Below are positions 58,401 to 64,000 of a stretch of 64,000 bases of DNA, one piece after another. Positions within the stretch are counted from its first letter, which is position 1; the number at the start of each line of letters is the position of its first letter. The position numbers and the translations under genes were made by a program. Source of the stretch: Druceiella hillmani (lineage: Eukaryota; Arthropoda; Insecta; Lepidoptera; Hepialidae); assembly GCA_039881145.1 (NCBI GenBank), contig JAYKKI010000133.1, positions 3,862,501 to 3,926,500 on the forward strand. Reading direction: 5' to 3'. The notes under the pieces were generated by a model. It searched no databases. It worked only from the letters and a program-made list of their open reading frames with translations, and had not been told where the DNA came from.

Positions 58401-60226
58401 AAATTTAAATGTTTATTTGTTTTGTTTTCACATCGTAATGAAGCTACAGATCGACGTGATTTTCAGCACAGAGATGATCGATGGACCGGGAAATAACATG
58501 CTCCTTTTTAATCACGTAACTCACATCCTAACTGAAATAAGAAATCCGACCAATATTAAAAATTGGAAACTGTGTTTGTTTATCCTTATTTCACGTCGAA
58601 GTGGAGCAAAAGATCGACATGGTTTTCTGCACAGAGATGATTGGCCGACTATGAAATTACATAGGTTACTTTTCAACCGGGGAAATTTCATTTTGACTAA
58701 AATAACAATAACAACTAATATTAAAAATTCGAAAGTCTGTTAAATATTAGAAATATCCTCGTTCACGGCACAAAGGAGAAAAATATCAACGTTACTTTCT
58801 GCATAGAAATAGTTAATACACGAGTAAGATCACAACTAGTTAAATCACAGAATAGATAATGATATAAAACAAAATCGTTTCCTAATTAATATTGCAACTC
58901 CAAGCTTTGTTAAAAATTTCGAAAATGTGTTTGTTTGTTCTTCTTTCACGCTGCAATCAGTTCGTCTAACGGGGCCAGGAAATAAGATATACTACGTCTT
59001 AATCTGGGAAACTAGTCCCTAACTAAAAGAATAATCTCAATTAATATTAAAAATTCGAAAGGGGTTTTTGTCCTTCTTTCATATCTCGATCGACGTGGCT
59101 TACTGCGCAGAGATAGACCTGGAAATCTTATTCTGGCTAATAATTAAAATTCTAACTAATATTAAAAATGCAAAAGTATGTTCGTTTGCCCATCTTTCCC
59201 GTCGTAGCGTAGTAACAAATCAACGTGACTTACTGATACAAAGATATTTGGGGGAACAGGAAATAGCATAGATGAAATAACAATTCAGGAAATCTCATTC
59301 TAACTAATTTGACAATCCCAAAGGGTATTAAAAATTCAAAAGTCTGTTTGTTCTTCTCTCACGTGTCAACGGACAATAGATTGACGTAGCTCTCTGCACA
59401 GGGATCGTTGACTAGCCAGGAAATAATACGAGCTACTCTCCAACGTAGAGAATCTTATCCTGACTAATATAACAATAGCAAAGTTTACAAATTAGAGAGT
59501 ATATTAGTTTGTTCTTTTTTACGTTACAATAGAGAAACAGATTAACGTATTATCCTGCATAGAAATAGTTGGGAGACCATAAAATAACACAAAATACAAA
59601 ACAATCCCAACAAATAATGAAAATTCCAAAAGGTGTTTGTTTGTCCTTCTTTCACATCGAATCACAATGAGGAAACCGATCAACATAATTTTCTGCATGC
59701 AGCTAGATAACGGATAAAGAAATGAAATAGGTTTTCAGTCCAGAAAATCTCATCCTATCTAATATACCCATCCCAATATTATTTAAAATTACAAATTGTG
59801 CTAGTTTTTCTTTCTTGCACATCGCAATGAAGCAACAGATCAACGAGATTTTCTACACAAAGATTGTTGGTGGGCCAGGTAGGCCACTTTCCAATCTGGG
59901 AAATCTTATTGTAACTAATAGGCCAATTTGAATTCAAAATTATAACATTTACATAAAATACATAAAAAAGAAGTAAACAAAACATTATTTATAATTTTGT
60001 CTATTTTGAATTTATTCTAACCACATGGAAGTTCATTGAATATCCAATTTAACGGAATATCTAAAAGAAATAGTAACTACATTTTAAAATTAAGATCACT
60101 ATATTTTAGACTCGTGGAATTAATCGTTTACTAGTCATAATTGTTAATCAATGTTAATAAATAATGTGTAATCTTAATTAATAACAACCATATTTCTGTA
60201 TTTACACATATATATATTCACACACA

Positions 60227-60275
<49 letters not shown>

Positions 60276-61925
60276 GATACCGTGAAATTAAATATTTCAA
60301 TTATATAATAATACAAAAACAAAATAGTAATTTGCTTGAATAAACAATGCAAGTTTGACCTATTTCTTCATATTAAAATAATTATATTACATATTCCTAA
60401 ACTTTATAATAAACTTTCCAAAAATAGGCGTTTTTCATATTAACATTTCAAAAACATAAGTCACAAATTATCATCTGTGCGGCTAGCGAGTTATTGATGC
60501 GGTTAATTTAGTTTGTTAATATGCCGAGCGCCTGACAAGGCGCTATTTTATCGGGAAGAAGAAATGGCGGAGCTGGAAAATTAAATTCTTAAAGGTCGTC
60601 GAAAGATTTCATCACCTTATAAATTACATCCATATACAATTACACAGCAAGTATCAACAGAAATCAGCTTTTAATCGTTGCAGTCGAAAGTCGGTTTAAA
60701 CTATAAGTAATGAGTAAATTACTCTTTTGAAAAAATAACATTCGGTATGTCAAACAATAAACTGGTGTTTTGGGGTATTTTTCGGAATATTTCTAGTTAC
60801 TGTGTATACCTGCAAAAAAACTATGCTTTTAAATTAAAACTCTTATAATTATATCGAAATAATATTAATACTAGCGTGACCCGTGCGAAGTCTTCGCATT
60901 TTTATTTATTCCATTATGAAGCTCAGATGACAGATCAAACAAATATTTTGCTAAAATTTACATATAGAGGCGCAAGTATCAAAAGCATTGAGCTAAAGCG
61001 CCACTTTATTTATACGTGAGTGGATTTGAAATTAAACAAAAATTTTACCGACCGTCAATCATATTGACGTTGAGCCGTTAGATGGCAGCATTGCTGTTTT
61101 GTGTATATAATTTTAATAATTAATTAATTTGCAAAAACAATAGCAATAATAAATTTTTTAGTTGTGGATGCCGGTAGAGCAAGCAATTATCCATAAAATG
61201 ATATATAATTTATGTGGATTAGTTGTGAGGTTTTTTATAAAAAGGGAGTGTAACATCTTAAAACCTTAGCGTATTAATATATATGATGATTTTTTAATTG
61301 ACTTAACTTATGATGATGTTATTACGTACCAACTAAGTATTTCATACGGCAGTATGTCATGACCTAGACAAGTATCATTAAATGCATTGCTCAATCGAAA
61401 TAAACTTTAGAATAAGACACTACACCAAATATGCTATGTCCAGAAAATCTCATCCTATCTAACATAACCATCTCAATATTATTTAAAATTGCAAATTGTG
61501 CTAGTTTGTCTTTCTTGCACATCGCAATGAAGCAACAGATCGACGAGATTTTCTGCAGAAAGATTGTTGGTGGGCCAGGTAGGCTACTTTCCAATCTGGG
61601 AAATCTTATTGTTATGTTTGTATTGTATGAATATCCCTTAGACACTACACCAAATACGCTATGTAAAATTGAGAAATGGACATTTCATAATTGTCAGGGG
61701 ATCTAAAATTCAAGTTCGTATTGTTATAAAGGAGATACTTTATTCAATCCGTCTCAATATACCATTTACCAAGTTTATTATAAACATGGAATCAACAAAA
61801 GTTTTAATTTCAGAATAAAGGTTCCAATTCCATCGACATGACGGTTAACGGTGGGAATCCTCTGATTCTCGTCTTGGCGGGTGTTAATGGAAAAGCTGGA
61901 AAGAAACAAGCTTCGCCTCAGGCCA
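27379..61925 (+). CDS. Secreted TSP1 / laminin-G multidomain protein, 13 coding exons, 3' end outside the window
   Basis: Overall gene entry; the coding parts are the 13 exons listed separately. Joined in order they give 1681 coding bases (560 codons plus one base) with no stop, and the intron phases agree at all 12 junctions (1,0,1,1,1,0,1,2,0,0,2,0). Order of parts: signal peptide 1-19; cysteine-rich region with Cys 51, 58, 63, 89, 96; TSP1 repeats at about 101-154, 160-206 and 213-259; laminin-G-like domain 265-411; short linker 412-437; second laminin-G-like domain from 438, unfinished. TSP1 and LamG domains typically bind matrix glycans and receptors outside the cell, so a secreted adhesion or guidance-type protein is likely; this role is inference. 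No membrane segment is seen in the part present. I do not recognise the ortholog. Exon order and phase are direct observations; expression is not shown. Confidence 0.85.
27700..27865 (-). mobile_element. tRNA-derived SINE fragment
   Basis: Read on the minus strand, the GC-rich block contains a tRNA-like head: GGTGGTATGTTGGGTTGAT (A-box-like), GGGCATACGGCCTTTGACAA (anticodon-arm-like), then CCTGGGTTGGATTCCCAGCC (B-box-like, family GGTTCGAATCC). The spacing fits a tRNA head, but the folding is imperfect, so it is a SINE rather than a tRNA gene. It lies at the start of intron 1. Confidence 0.6.
28400..28900 (-). pseudogene. Jockey-like endonuclease domain remnant
   Basis: Minus strand: ISEIWQKPGFHLKMPVY near 28.85 kb (family SETWLKP.....), then GPYIILGDFKAGY near 28.61 kb, carrying the GDF(N)A motif of AP-type endonucleases, then GNSKRILAYDYGLRVLQ. 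Interrupted by stops. It lies in intron 1 of the TSP1/LamG gene, in the opposite direction. Confidence 0.7.
30621..30793 (+). CDS. Coding exon 2: cysteine-rich N-terminal region, part 1
   Basis: Residues 19-76. The acceptor is TTTCTTATTTTGCTCACAG and the donor is AAG|GTTTGG (weak at +4 to +6). The exon is clearly GC-richer than its surroundings. The peptide contains WSKDPLKLLPLETLVAWREH followed by Cys51-x6-Cys58-x4-Cys63. It looks mostly helical. I do not recognise a named domain here. Confidence 0.82.
31210..31273 (+). CDS. Coding exon 3: cysteine-rich N-terminal region, part 2
   Basis: Residues 77-97 (ALNAEEIWSAILCLKRDVAC, then P). The acceptor is TTCGATTTGTAG and the donor is a strong G|GTAAGT; phase 0 in and phase 1 out. 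It adds Cys89 and Cys96, making five cysteines in the region before the first TSP1 repeat. Confidence 0.82.
31779..31813. repeat. (TA)n microsatellite, intron 3
   Basis: Pure TA run. Confidence 0.95.
32560..32640. mobile_element. Fragment of a dispersed insect repeat end
   Basis: CAAAATTTTGTTGAAATCCATTCAGCCATTT...AAAGACATAAACAA fits the common AAATTTCATxAAAATCxGTTCAGCxGTTT...AACAxACATxCA motif found at the ends of many insect repeats. A similar piece occurs at 54150-54230. Too short to assign. Confidence 0.5.
32746..32834. repeat. (TA)n microsatellite with CACACA core, intron 3
   Basis: Two TA runs around GTACACACACA. Confidence 0.95.
33990..34044. repeat. (TA)n microsatellite, intron 3
   Basis: Pure TA run about 190 bp before exon 4. 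Confidence 0.95.
34237..34416 (+). CDS. Coding exon 4: thrombospondin type-1 repeat 1
   Basis: Residues 98-157. Canonical TSP1: W102SPW105STW108SAC111SARC115GRG, then Cys126, 138, 148 and 153, giving all six cysteines. The WxxW motifs are usual sites for C-mannosylation. The acceptor TTATCTTAG|TTCAG at 34236 gives phase 1, matching exon 3; the next AG (34241) would break the frame. The donor is ACAG|GTCGAG. The exon is symmetric (phase 1-1), as TSP1 exons often are, and very GC-rich compared with its flanks. Confidence 0.9.
34980..36810 (+). pseudogene. RTE-type retrotransposon remnant (RT and C-terminus)
   Basis: Plus strand, in order: linker ITDETKNIIKDKN near 35.25 kb; ATKFYKLLFSRQ near 35.53 kb; VGPNNIRNKTIKVAKFM near 35.62 kb; NVRNYHPVSLQ near 35.74 kb; YLNNLIFSGSILLYSETAIQ near 36.05 kb, standing where the family has the catalytic F-A-D-D box, with IIENLKSINKKIDLELNIK after it; then EHLARMSNKKLNKRV, GGKRKIGRLLEKWTDEIIKI and WMEKAEDRIPWRKFF near 36.62-36.79 kb, the typical RTE tail. 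The catalytic aspartates are gone and a (TA)n tract sits at 36211-36274. It is in intron 4. Confidence 0.82.
36211..36274. repeat. (TA)n microsatellite inside the RTE remnant
   Basis: TA run with one AC interruption. Confidence 0.95.
37138..38028. repeat. Three head-to-tail copies of a 297-bp unit
   Basis: Units start TCGGTACTGTTTTTTGGCGA at 37139, 37436 and 37733 and end ...ATAATACGATCAACT. The copies differ at only a few positions, so the amplification is recent compared with the decayed arrays elsewhere. No ORF or known family is seen. It lies in intron 4. Confidence 0.92.
39294..39354. repeat. (TA)n microsatellite, intron 4
   Basis: TA run directly left of the foldback at 39367. Confidence 0.95.
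39367..39557. mobile_element. 191-bp foldback with 67-bp arms, 36 bp before exon 5
   Basis: Arms 39367-39433 and 39491-39557 are reverse complements with about two mismatches (ATAGAATATCACGTGAGATT ... CCAGGGTAAG). The spacer is 57 bases. It is MITE-like. The transcript would form a long near-perfect stem immediately upstream of the exon 5 acceptor. Confidence 0.9.
39594..39749 (+). CDS. Coding exon 5: atypical thrombospondin type-1 repeat 2
   Basis: Residues 158-209. W161SLW164SAW167SAC170 opens like TSP1, but the usual CxxxCGxG is replaced by CAAHLRRR, so the second cysteine is missing. The exon ends EECEGDSDV without the sixth cysteine. Cys170, 181, 193 and 203 remain. The acceptor is TTATTTCGTCTAG and the donor is G|GTGAGA; symmetric phase 1-1. 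An intron foldback lies immediately upstream (separate entry). Confidence 0.87.
40496..40659 (+). CDS. Coding exon 6: thrombospondin type-1 repeat 3
   Basis: Residues 210-264. W214SCW217SPW220SPC223SATC227GRGRKARMRGC238, then Cys243, 253 and 258: all six TSP1 cysteines plus an extra Cys216 inside the first WxxW motif. The acceptor is AAATATTAAATTTCAG and the donor is CAG|GTAGAG. Phase 1 in and 0 out, so the exon is asymmetric and marks the end of the TSP1 block. Confidence 0.9.
41692..42119 (-). mobile_element. Dispersed repeat, copy A, with ATC tail
   Basis: On the minus strand it starts ACTAGCGTGACCCGTGCGAA, includes a GCGAAGACTTCGC-type palindrome, and ends in a simple (GAT)n tail. A second copy lies at 60870-61290 in the opposite orientation and is nearly the same throughout. 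A simple-repeat tail and a sharp head suggest a non-LTR-derived or SINE-like element. It ends 52 bp before exon 7. Confidence 0.75.
42172..42274 (+). CDS. Coding exon 7: start of laminin-G domain 1
   Basis: Residues 265-298, beginning VVTFNGLGEVMFAATGSELR and ending VRFLPLSST. The acceptor is AAATCCTAG and the donor is ACAG|GTAAGC; phase 0-1. The first strands of a LamG sandwich are expected here: hydrophobic alternation, then R-F-x-x-x-S/T leading into the next exon's GTLVALKD. The exon starts 52 bp after a dispersed repeat (41692-42119). Confidence 0.82.
44990..45960. repeat. Degenerate tandem repeat, unit about 200 bp
   Basis: The block ATAAAATCCTGTTATTTTTTATGTTTAGTTTCCTAGTGC, followed by ATTCATATTGCACCATATTGAA and CGTATATAA, recurs near 45040, 45235, 45437, 45640 and 45800 with growing divergence. 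Intron 7. Confidence 0.75.
46234..46463. repeat. Short tandem/nested duplication
   Basis: ATTCACGGGAAGTGTGATGA...GCTAGACGGGATTCGTATAT occurs at 46234-46313 and 46380-46463. The sub-block AATGCTTGCACTTGCTAGAC occurs two further times between them. Near-identical, so recent. Intron 7. Confidence 0.85.
47540..48000 (-). pseudogene. Jockey-like reverse transcriptase remnant
   Basis: Minus strand: LAGIPRDSVLKPHPHLFYTG followed by DIPTSKEKVLDTFSHN, the family block AG.PQGSVL.P.L...Y..D.P......ATFADD with the Asp-Asp pair lost, then IPQAESTKYLGPRLDGRLN*, the Y-L-G-x-x-L-D-x-R-L block. A clear decayed copy in intron 7. Confidence 0.78.
48074..48393. mobile_element. Nested inverted repeats, foldback element
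   Basis: Outer arms 48074-48123 and 48344-48393 are about 90% reverse-complementary (AATAGACCATGTACACAAAA...). An inner stem 48274-48319 / 48325-48370 closes on GGGGAAAAAATACTGCAAAG. A 10-bp palindrome (ATGTGTCATG) sits at 48251-48274. Non-coding; intron 7. Confidence 0.8.
48780..49180. repeat. Degenerate tandem repeat, unit about 115 bp
   Basis: AACTCGA(C/T)G(C/A)GTTTT, TTCCATGACCATTTCCCTCC, TTATCATCTGATCCTT recur near 48800, 48910, 49020 and 49140. Weakly conserved. Confidence 0.5.
49879..50092 (+). CDS. Coding exon 8: laminin-G domain 1, middle
   Basis: Residues 299-369. GTLVALKD, then Cys309 and Cys313, IAIFLSSGRVNLEW, and the LamG hallmark D344RW346H347EILVSAS followed by IKMRIDDEERI. 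Acceptor ATACTTGCAG, donor TC|GTAAGT; phase 1-2. The fit to the LamG beta-strand pattern (WH followed by V/I alternation and a D-containing strand) is clear. Confidence 0.9.
50253..50376 (+). CDS. Coding exon 9: end of laminin-G domain 1
   Basis: Residues 370-411. Contains RRIVVGSNFSGQISDVIINF, the usual LamG ending (VGG..F.G.I..v.in). Asn390-Phe-Ser is an N-glycosylation sequon. Acceptor TCAAATGTTTCAG, donor AAG|GTCGTT; phase 2-0. The intron before it is only 160 bp, the shortest in the gene. Confidence 0.88.
50377..52398 (+). other. Intron 9, 2.0 kb
   Basis: AT-rich, no recognised element. Confidence 0.6.
52399..52476 (+). CDS. Coding exon 10: linker between LamG domains
   Basis: Residues 412-437, beginning NEGTLRNPYSLTNVAYEKAN and ending IEEGFQ. 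Acceptor GTTATTGCAG, donor CAG|GTAAAT. It is symmetric phase 0-0 with 26 codons, so it could be skipped without changing the frame. It joins the two LamG domains and shows no domain of its own. Confidence 0.8.
52585..52975. repeat. Four tandem units of about 95 bp
   Basis: TATCTGCCATGGTCGTGGTT, ATTTGGTCTATGGTATCTGC, AGTTTTTGTAAATATATCTC, AAATAGATATTGTTAA repeats four times. In the third copy the AAATATATC stretch has expanded into a (TA)n tract (52825-52868). Intron 10. Confidence 0.85.
52825..52868. repeat. (TA)n microsatellite grown inside a tandem unit
   Basis: Sits exactly where sister units have TTTGTAAATATATCTC. Confidence 0.93.
53236..53301. repeat. (TA)n microsatellite, intron 10
   Basis: TA run with two G/C interruptions. 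Confidence 0.95.
53554..53714 (+). CDS. Coding exon 11: start of laminin-G domain 2
   Basis: Residues 438-490. NGSFITIPCFKDAAQWSIEM, then SIQPKSDEGLIIFMQNPSVD: strand, then the W-S-x-E-x-x-x-x-x-x-x-x-E-G-L-I-x-F pattern of LamG. Sequons at Asn441 and Asn484. Acceptor TAATTTTTTGCAG, donor AG|GTAATT; phase 0-2. Confidence 0.88.
54010..54240 (+). mobile_element. Fragment of a dispersed repeat end
   Basis: CCAAATTTCATCAAAATCCGTCTAGGATATTTCGCGTCATACC...CAAACTGACATACAAACAGACAGA is the common insect-repeat terminal motif. The overlapping ORF on each strand is not protein-like. Intron 11. Confidence 0.5.
54442..54538 (+). CDS. Coding exon 12: laminin-G domain 2, middle
   Basis: Residues 491-523. 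RVSLTVCYEGLVEEKRSDVD, then AWLELVLVK, which stands where other LamG domains have W-H-x-V. The Leu in place of His is a small departure. Acceptor TTTTATTTTAG, donor AAG|GTAAGA; phase 2-0. Confidence 0.85.
54951..55035. repeat. (TA)n microsatellite, intron 12
   Basis: About 85 bases of TA with one C and one G interruption. Confidence 0.95.
55419..55462. repeat. (TA)n microsatellite, intron 12
   Basis: Pure TA run. Confidence 0.95.
56456..56540. repeat. 28-bp tandem repeat, about 2.6 copies
   Basis: ACTGGTTACCAAATAAATAT plus TATATTAG, repeated head to tail. Intron 12. Confidence 0.9.
57360..58140. repeat. Degenerate T-rich tandem repeat, unit about 100 bp
   Basis: TTTACGTGATCCTTTTTGGTTACTAAATGTTGGATATTTTAAGTTTGTTTTT...AATTCGTGTTTGCATTTATA recurs about seven times. 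Hydrophobic ORFs here come from the T-rich repeat and are not genes. Confidence 0.75.
58140..59935. repeat. Array of about 11 degenerate units of 130-170 bp
   Basis: Units follow AAAGTGTGTTTGTTTGTCCTTCTTTCACATCGCAATGAAG, CAACAGATCGACGTGATTTTCTGCACAGAGATAGTTG, GGCCAGGAAATAACATAG, CTACTTTTCAATCTGGGAAATCTCATCCTAACTAATATAACAATCCCA. Starts lie near 58240, 58408, 58570, 58735, 58925, 59056, 59175, 59340, 59495, 59630 and 59795. This sequence type is widespread in insect genomes, usually as single copies. Intron 12. Confidence 0.8.
60227..60269. repeat. (TA)n microsatellite, intron 12
   Basis: Pure TA run after CACACAGTA. Confidence 0.95.
60870..61290 (+). mobile_element. Dispersed repeat, copy B
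   Basis: Same sequence as the element at 41692-42119, here on the plus strand, from ACTAGCGTGACC to a short TATATATGATGAT tail. Differences are a few substitutions and a shorter tail. It lies in intron 12, about 520 bp before exon 13. Confidence 0.75.
61415..61664. mobile_element. Solo copy of the 58-60 kb unit between 24-bp direct repeats
   Basis: The segment 61440-61613 is nearly the same as the last array unit (59735-59915). It is bracketed by GACACTACACCAAATATGCT-ATGT (61416-61439) and GACACTACACCAAATACGCT-ATGT (61640-61663), one mismatch apart, as a target-site duplication would be. It lies 150 bp before exon 13. Confidence 0.65.
61814..61925 (+). CDS. Coding exon 13: laminin-G domain 2, last exon seen
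   Basis: Residues 524-560 plus one base. SIDMTVNGGNPLILVLAGVN, then GKAGKKQASPQA. This fits the LamG strand after W-H (V-D/N-G-x-x-x-x-x). Acceptor AGTTTTAATTTCAG, donor A|GTAAGT; phase 0-1. The G-G..F.G.I end of the domain is missing, so at least one more exon must lie beyond 61926; none was found up to 64000. Confidence 0.83.
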
Positions 61926-63423
61926 GTAAGTGGTTTTTCTGACACGGAACATTTTTAATCATTCATAAACTCTACATCTCAATTCCTCAGTATCAACTCA
62001 TATGATGGACAAATTGGACAATTCCACTTCTTTATCAAACCATGAAATTACGTAATGAAATCGAACTATACGCTGCGACCAAAGACACGTCTTAGCACGT
62101 GATAACTCCACCACAATACTGCTCTGGCATATCGGATAGTCTTAGCTCATCATATGGGGGATGCTTGGGATATTTCTTAAAAAAAAAAAGCAGTGGGATA
62201 ATTTTTTTAATAGTAGGCTTATGCGCATGCAAAAATTTTCAAGTTGTAATGGAGTATACTTTTAAAAATATTTATAGATAATAAGTTTTTGCAAGGCTTT
62301 TGGTGCAACCTATATATTTTTTTCACACGTTGGTATCATACTAGCAGTAAAGTTTTATACCACGATGAATTGTGATGTTCCATTGATTATGTGAAAGTTC
62401 GAAAATAATATATCTGCTTTAAAAATCTTAAACCATAATTTTTCGTTAACTATGATGATATTAGTTAAAGTTTTGGCATCAATACAAATTATTTATTTCT
62501 CATTATTGTAAACGATTTATCTTCAGTCGTTGGTACTGCTCATTGTTTTTTATTTACAGAAGATTTGAATTAATTTTTTGAAGAAGACAATAGTTCCAAT
62601 TGTAAGTCGATTCCAAACATTATTCATTCTCTTATATTAAGAAGATATATTGATAAAAGAGTGATAATTATGAGAAAGGCTTTTTGCAAGATCTTAGCAC
62701 AATAATAGATAATAGATCAATACGTAATTAGGTCCATAGATCAATCAGTATTTATACAAAATCGTAACGTATGGGTTAAAATTAATATCGTCTAATTAAA
62801 TAGTTAATTGTCTATAATAAAAATTAAAGTGCTTTTGTTATATTTTAAAATATTTAAATAAATATTATTTTAAAACTTGCGTTATAAACTTAAAACTTAA
62901 ATTTATCTGAAGAAATTGACGTATTTTTTGTCTACGTCACCAAAATTATTTTAATGGAATCCAGTGTGAAGAAGCGCTGTACCAATATTTTTAAACTACA
63001 TTTTTTCAATTTATTCTGGTATTACTAAGACCCAACTTGCTGTTATGGTAATTACTATGGATTAATATTTTCCACCAAGCTAAAGTTACTTTCACGTGAG
63101 ATGTGAAATATTTCTTCTACGAGTCATGTGTATCTCGTTTGCGTAAACTATTCTATTTTAATAACAAATTAAGTATAAATCGATGTATTAGTTTAGATTA
63201 GATGTATAAATTTAAAATGTATTTTTACGTGGAATTATGTGAAATTATTCTTTGTAAAACTAGTTATTTGATTTTATTCCTGCTAAACGTTCTGAGTTAC
63301 AACATTTATGTATTCAGAATAAAGAAAAAACATTTCACTTATTTGTTACTTTTCTGATTTCACTGAATCGTTATTTAAAAGCAATGATAATAACAAAATG
63401 AAAAATAACAAACAACTTTTCTT
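61926..63423 (+). other. Start of intron 13
   Basis: No exon completing the second LamG domain was found. The best acceptor-like site (TTTACAG near 62562) meets a stop within a few codons. Confidence 0.55.
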
Positions 63424-64000
63424 GAAATACCAAATATTTTGGCATGTTCTTATTAGTGATTCAGCGCATTAGTTTTATTCTGATTTTTAAGAATTATCGA
63501 CGTGATAAGACGTCCAGGTCTCCTACCTGCCCTACTTTAATATACACACTGCACTTGAATTCAAAAATTGTAGGTTTCGGTATAGTATTCTCGGCAATAT
63601 TTTCATTTTATTTTATTTACAATACAAAATTGAAGTAAAATCCATTTCTCTATCATGATTAAAGGATTAACTGAAAGTAATAGATGTGGCCTTTCAGTTT
63701 AATAGAGGTAGACATACGTGCGTGGCGTATGAGTTATGTTATATTTTGTTTTTGTCGTATTTGATTCGTTAAAGCCATTTGCATACAACTGTCGCCGTAA
63801 TTACTGGGCGCAAAGTTGGTGAAATACCAAATATTTCGGCATGTTCTTATTAGTGATTCAGCATATTAATTTTATTCAGATGTTTAATAATTATCAACGT
63901 TACAAGACGTCCAGCTACCCTGCCTGCCGTGCTTTAATATAGTCACAGTTTTCTGAGAAACTTTACTTGAATTCAAAAACTTTAGGTTTCGGTATGGTAT
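63424..64000. repeat. Direct repeat, period about 397 bp, running off the window
   Basis: GAAATACCAAATATTTTGGC...AGACGTCCAG...AGGTTTCGGTATAGTAT at 63424-63588 recurs from 63821 to the edge with about 85% identity. Probably the start of a longer tandem array. Confidence 0.75.

Noticed and set aside
58378..59271. ORFs across the 58-60 kb array
   Set aside because: Each ORF repeats the same unit in shifting frames, and ORFs occur on both strands. This is repeat DNA, not protein-coding.
62520..62620. Further coding exon after TTATTTACAG near 62562
   Set aside because: The frame from exon 13 meets a stop after a few codons and the sequence lacks LamG features.
1..64000. CRISPR array, operons, bacterial promoters or phage genes
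   Set aside because: Intron-exon structure, splice signals and transposon types are eukaryotic; none of these were seen.

Overview
The window looks like nuclear DNA of an arthropod, most likely an insect. It is very AT-rich, full of (TA)n microsatellites, and carries decayed transposons of types common in insect genomes: RTE and Jockey retrotransposons, a P-element/THAP9-like transposase, a tRNA-derived SINE and foldback elements. Short exons with GT..AG borders sit far apart. The order cannot be fixed from the sequence. No operon, CRISPR array, tRNA gene or rRNA was seen.

The main content is one plus-strand gene with 13 coding exons between 27379 and 61925, running off the right edge. All 13 exons join in frame through 12 introns with matching phases. 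They encode about 560 residues: a signal peptide (1-19), a small five-cysteine region (about 20-97) that I do not recognise, three thrombospondin type-1 (TSP1) repeats (about 100-262), one laminin-G-like domain (about 265-411), a 26-residue linker exon, and a second laminin-G-like domain cut by the window end (438-561). This is a secreted or extracellular-matrix multidomain protein. I cannot give it a gene name. Several exons are too short or too split to show as long ORFs.

Layout. 1-24 kb: non-coding DNA with a duplicated 0.35-0.4 kb segment (1.04-2.15 kb), foldback elements, a cysteine-rich transposon-type remnant (5.3-5.6 kb), a degenerate tandem repeat (10.5-11.7 kb), a P-element/THAP9-like transposase pseudogene (16.6-17.65 kb, minus), a Jockey-like RT end (18.8-19.25 kb, minus) and an RTE remnant (21.4-23.04 kb, minus). 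24.29-24.46 kb: a GC-richer minus-strand terminal exon of a small one-pass membrane protein, perhaps InaF-like; it lies divergent to the main gene. 27.4-62 kb: the main gene. Its introns hold a Jockey-like endonuclease remnant, an RTE remnant, three near-identical 297-bp tandem units, a perfect-looking foldback just before exon 5, another Jockey RT remnant, several degenerate tandem arrays, a pair of inverted dispersed repeats about 19 kb apart, and most of the (TA)n tracts. 62-64 kb: intron DNA and the start of a roughly 397-bp direct repeat.

The strongest results are the assembled gene, the second TSP1 repeat that has lost exactly one canonical disulfide pair, and the 191-bp foldback 36 bp upstream of the exon coding for that repeat.
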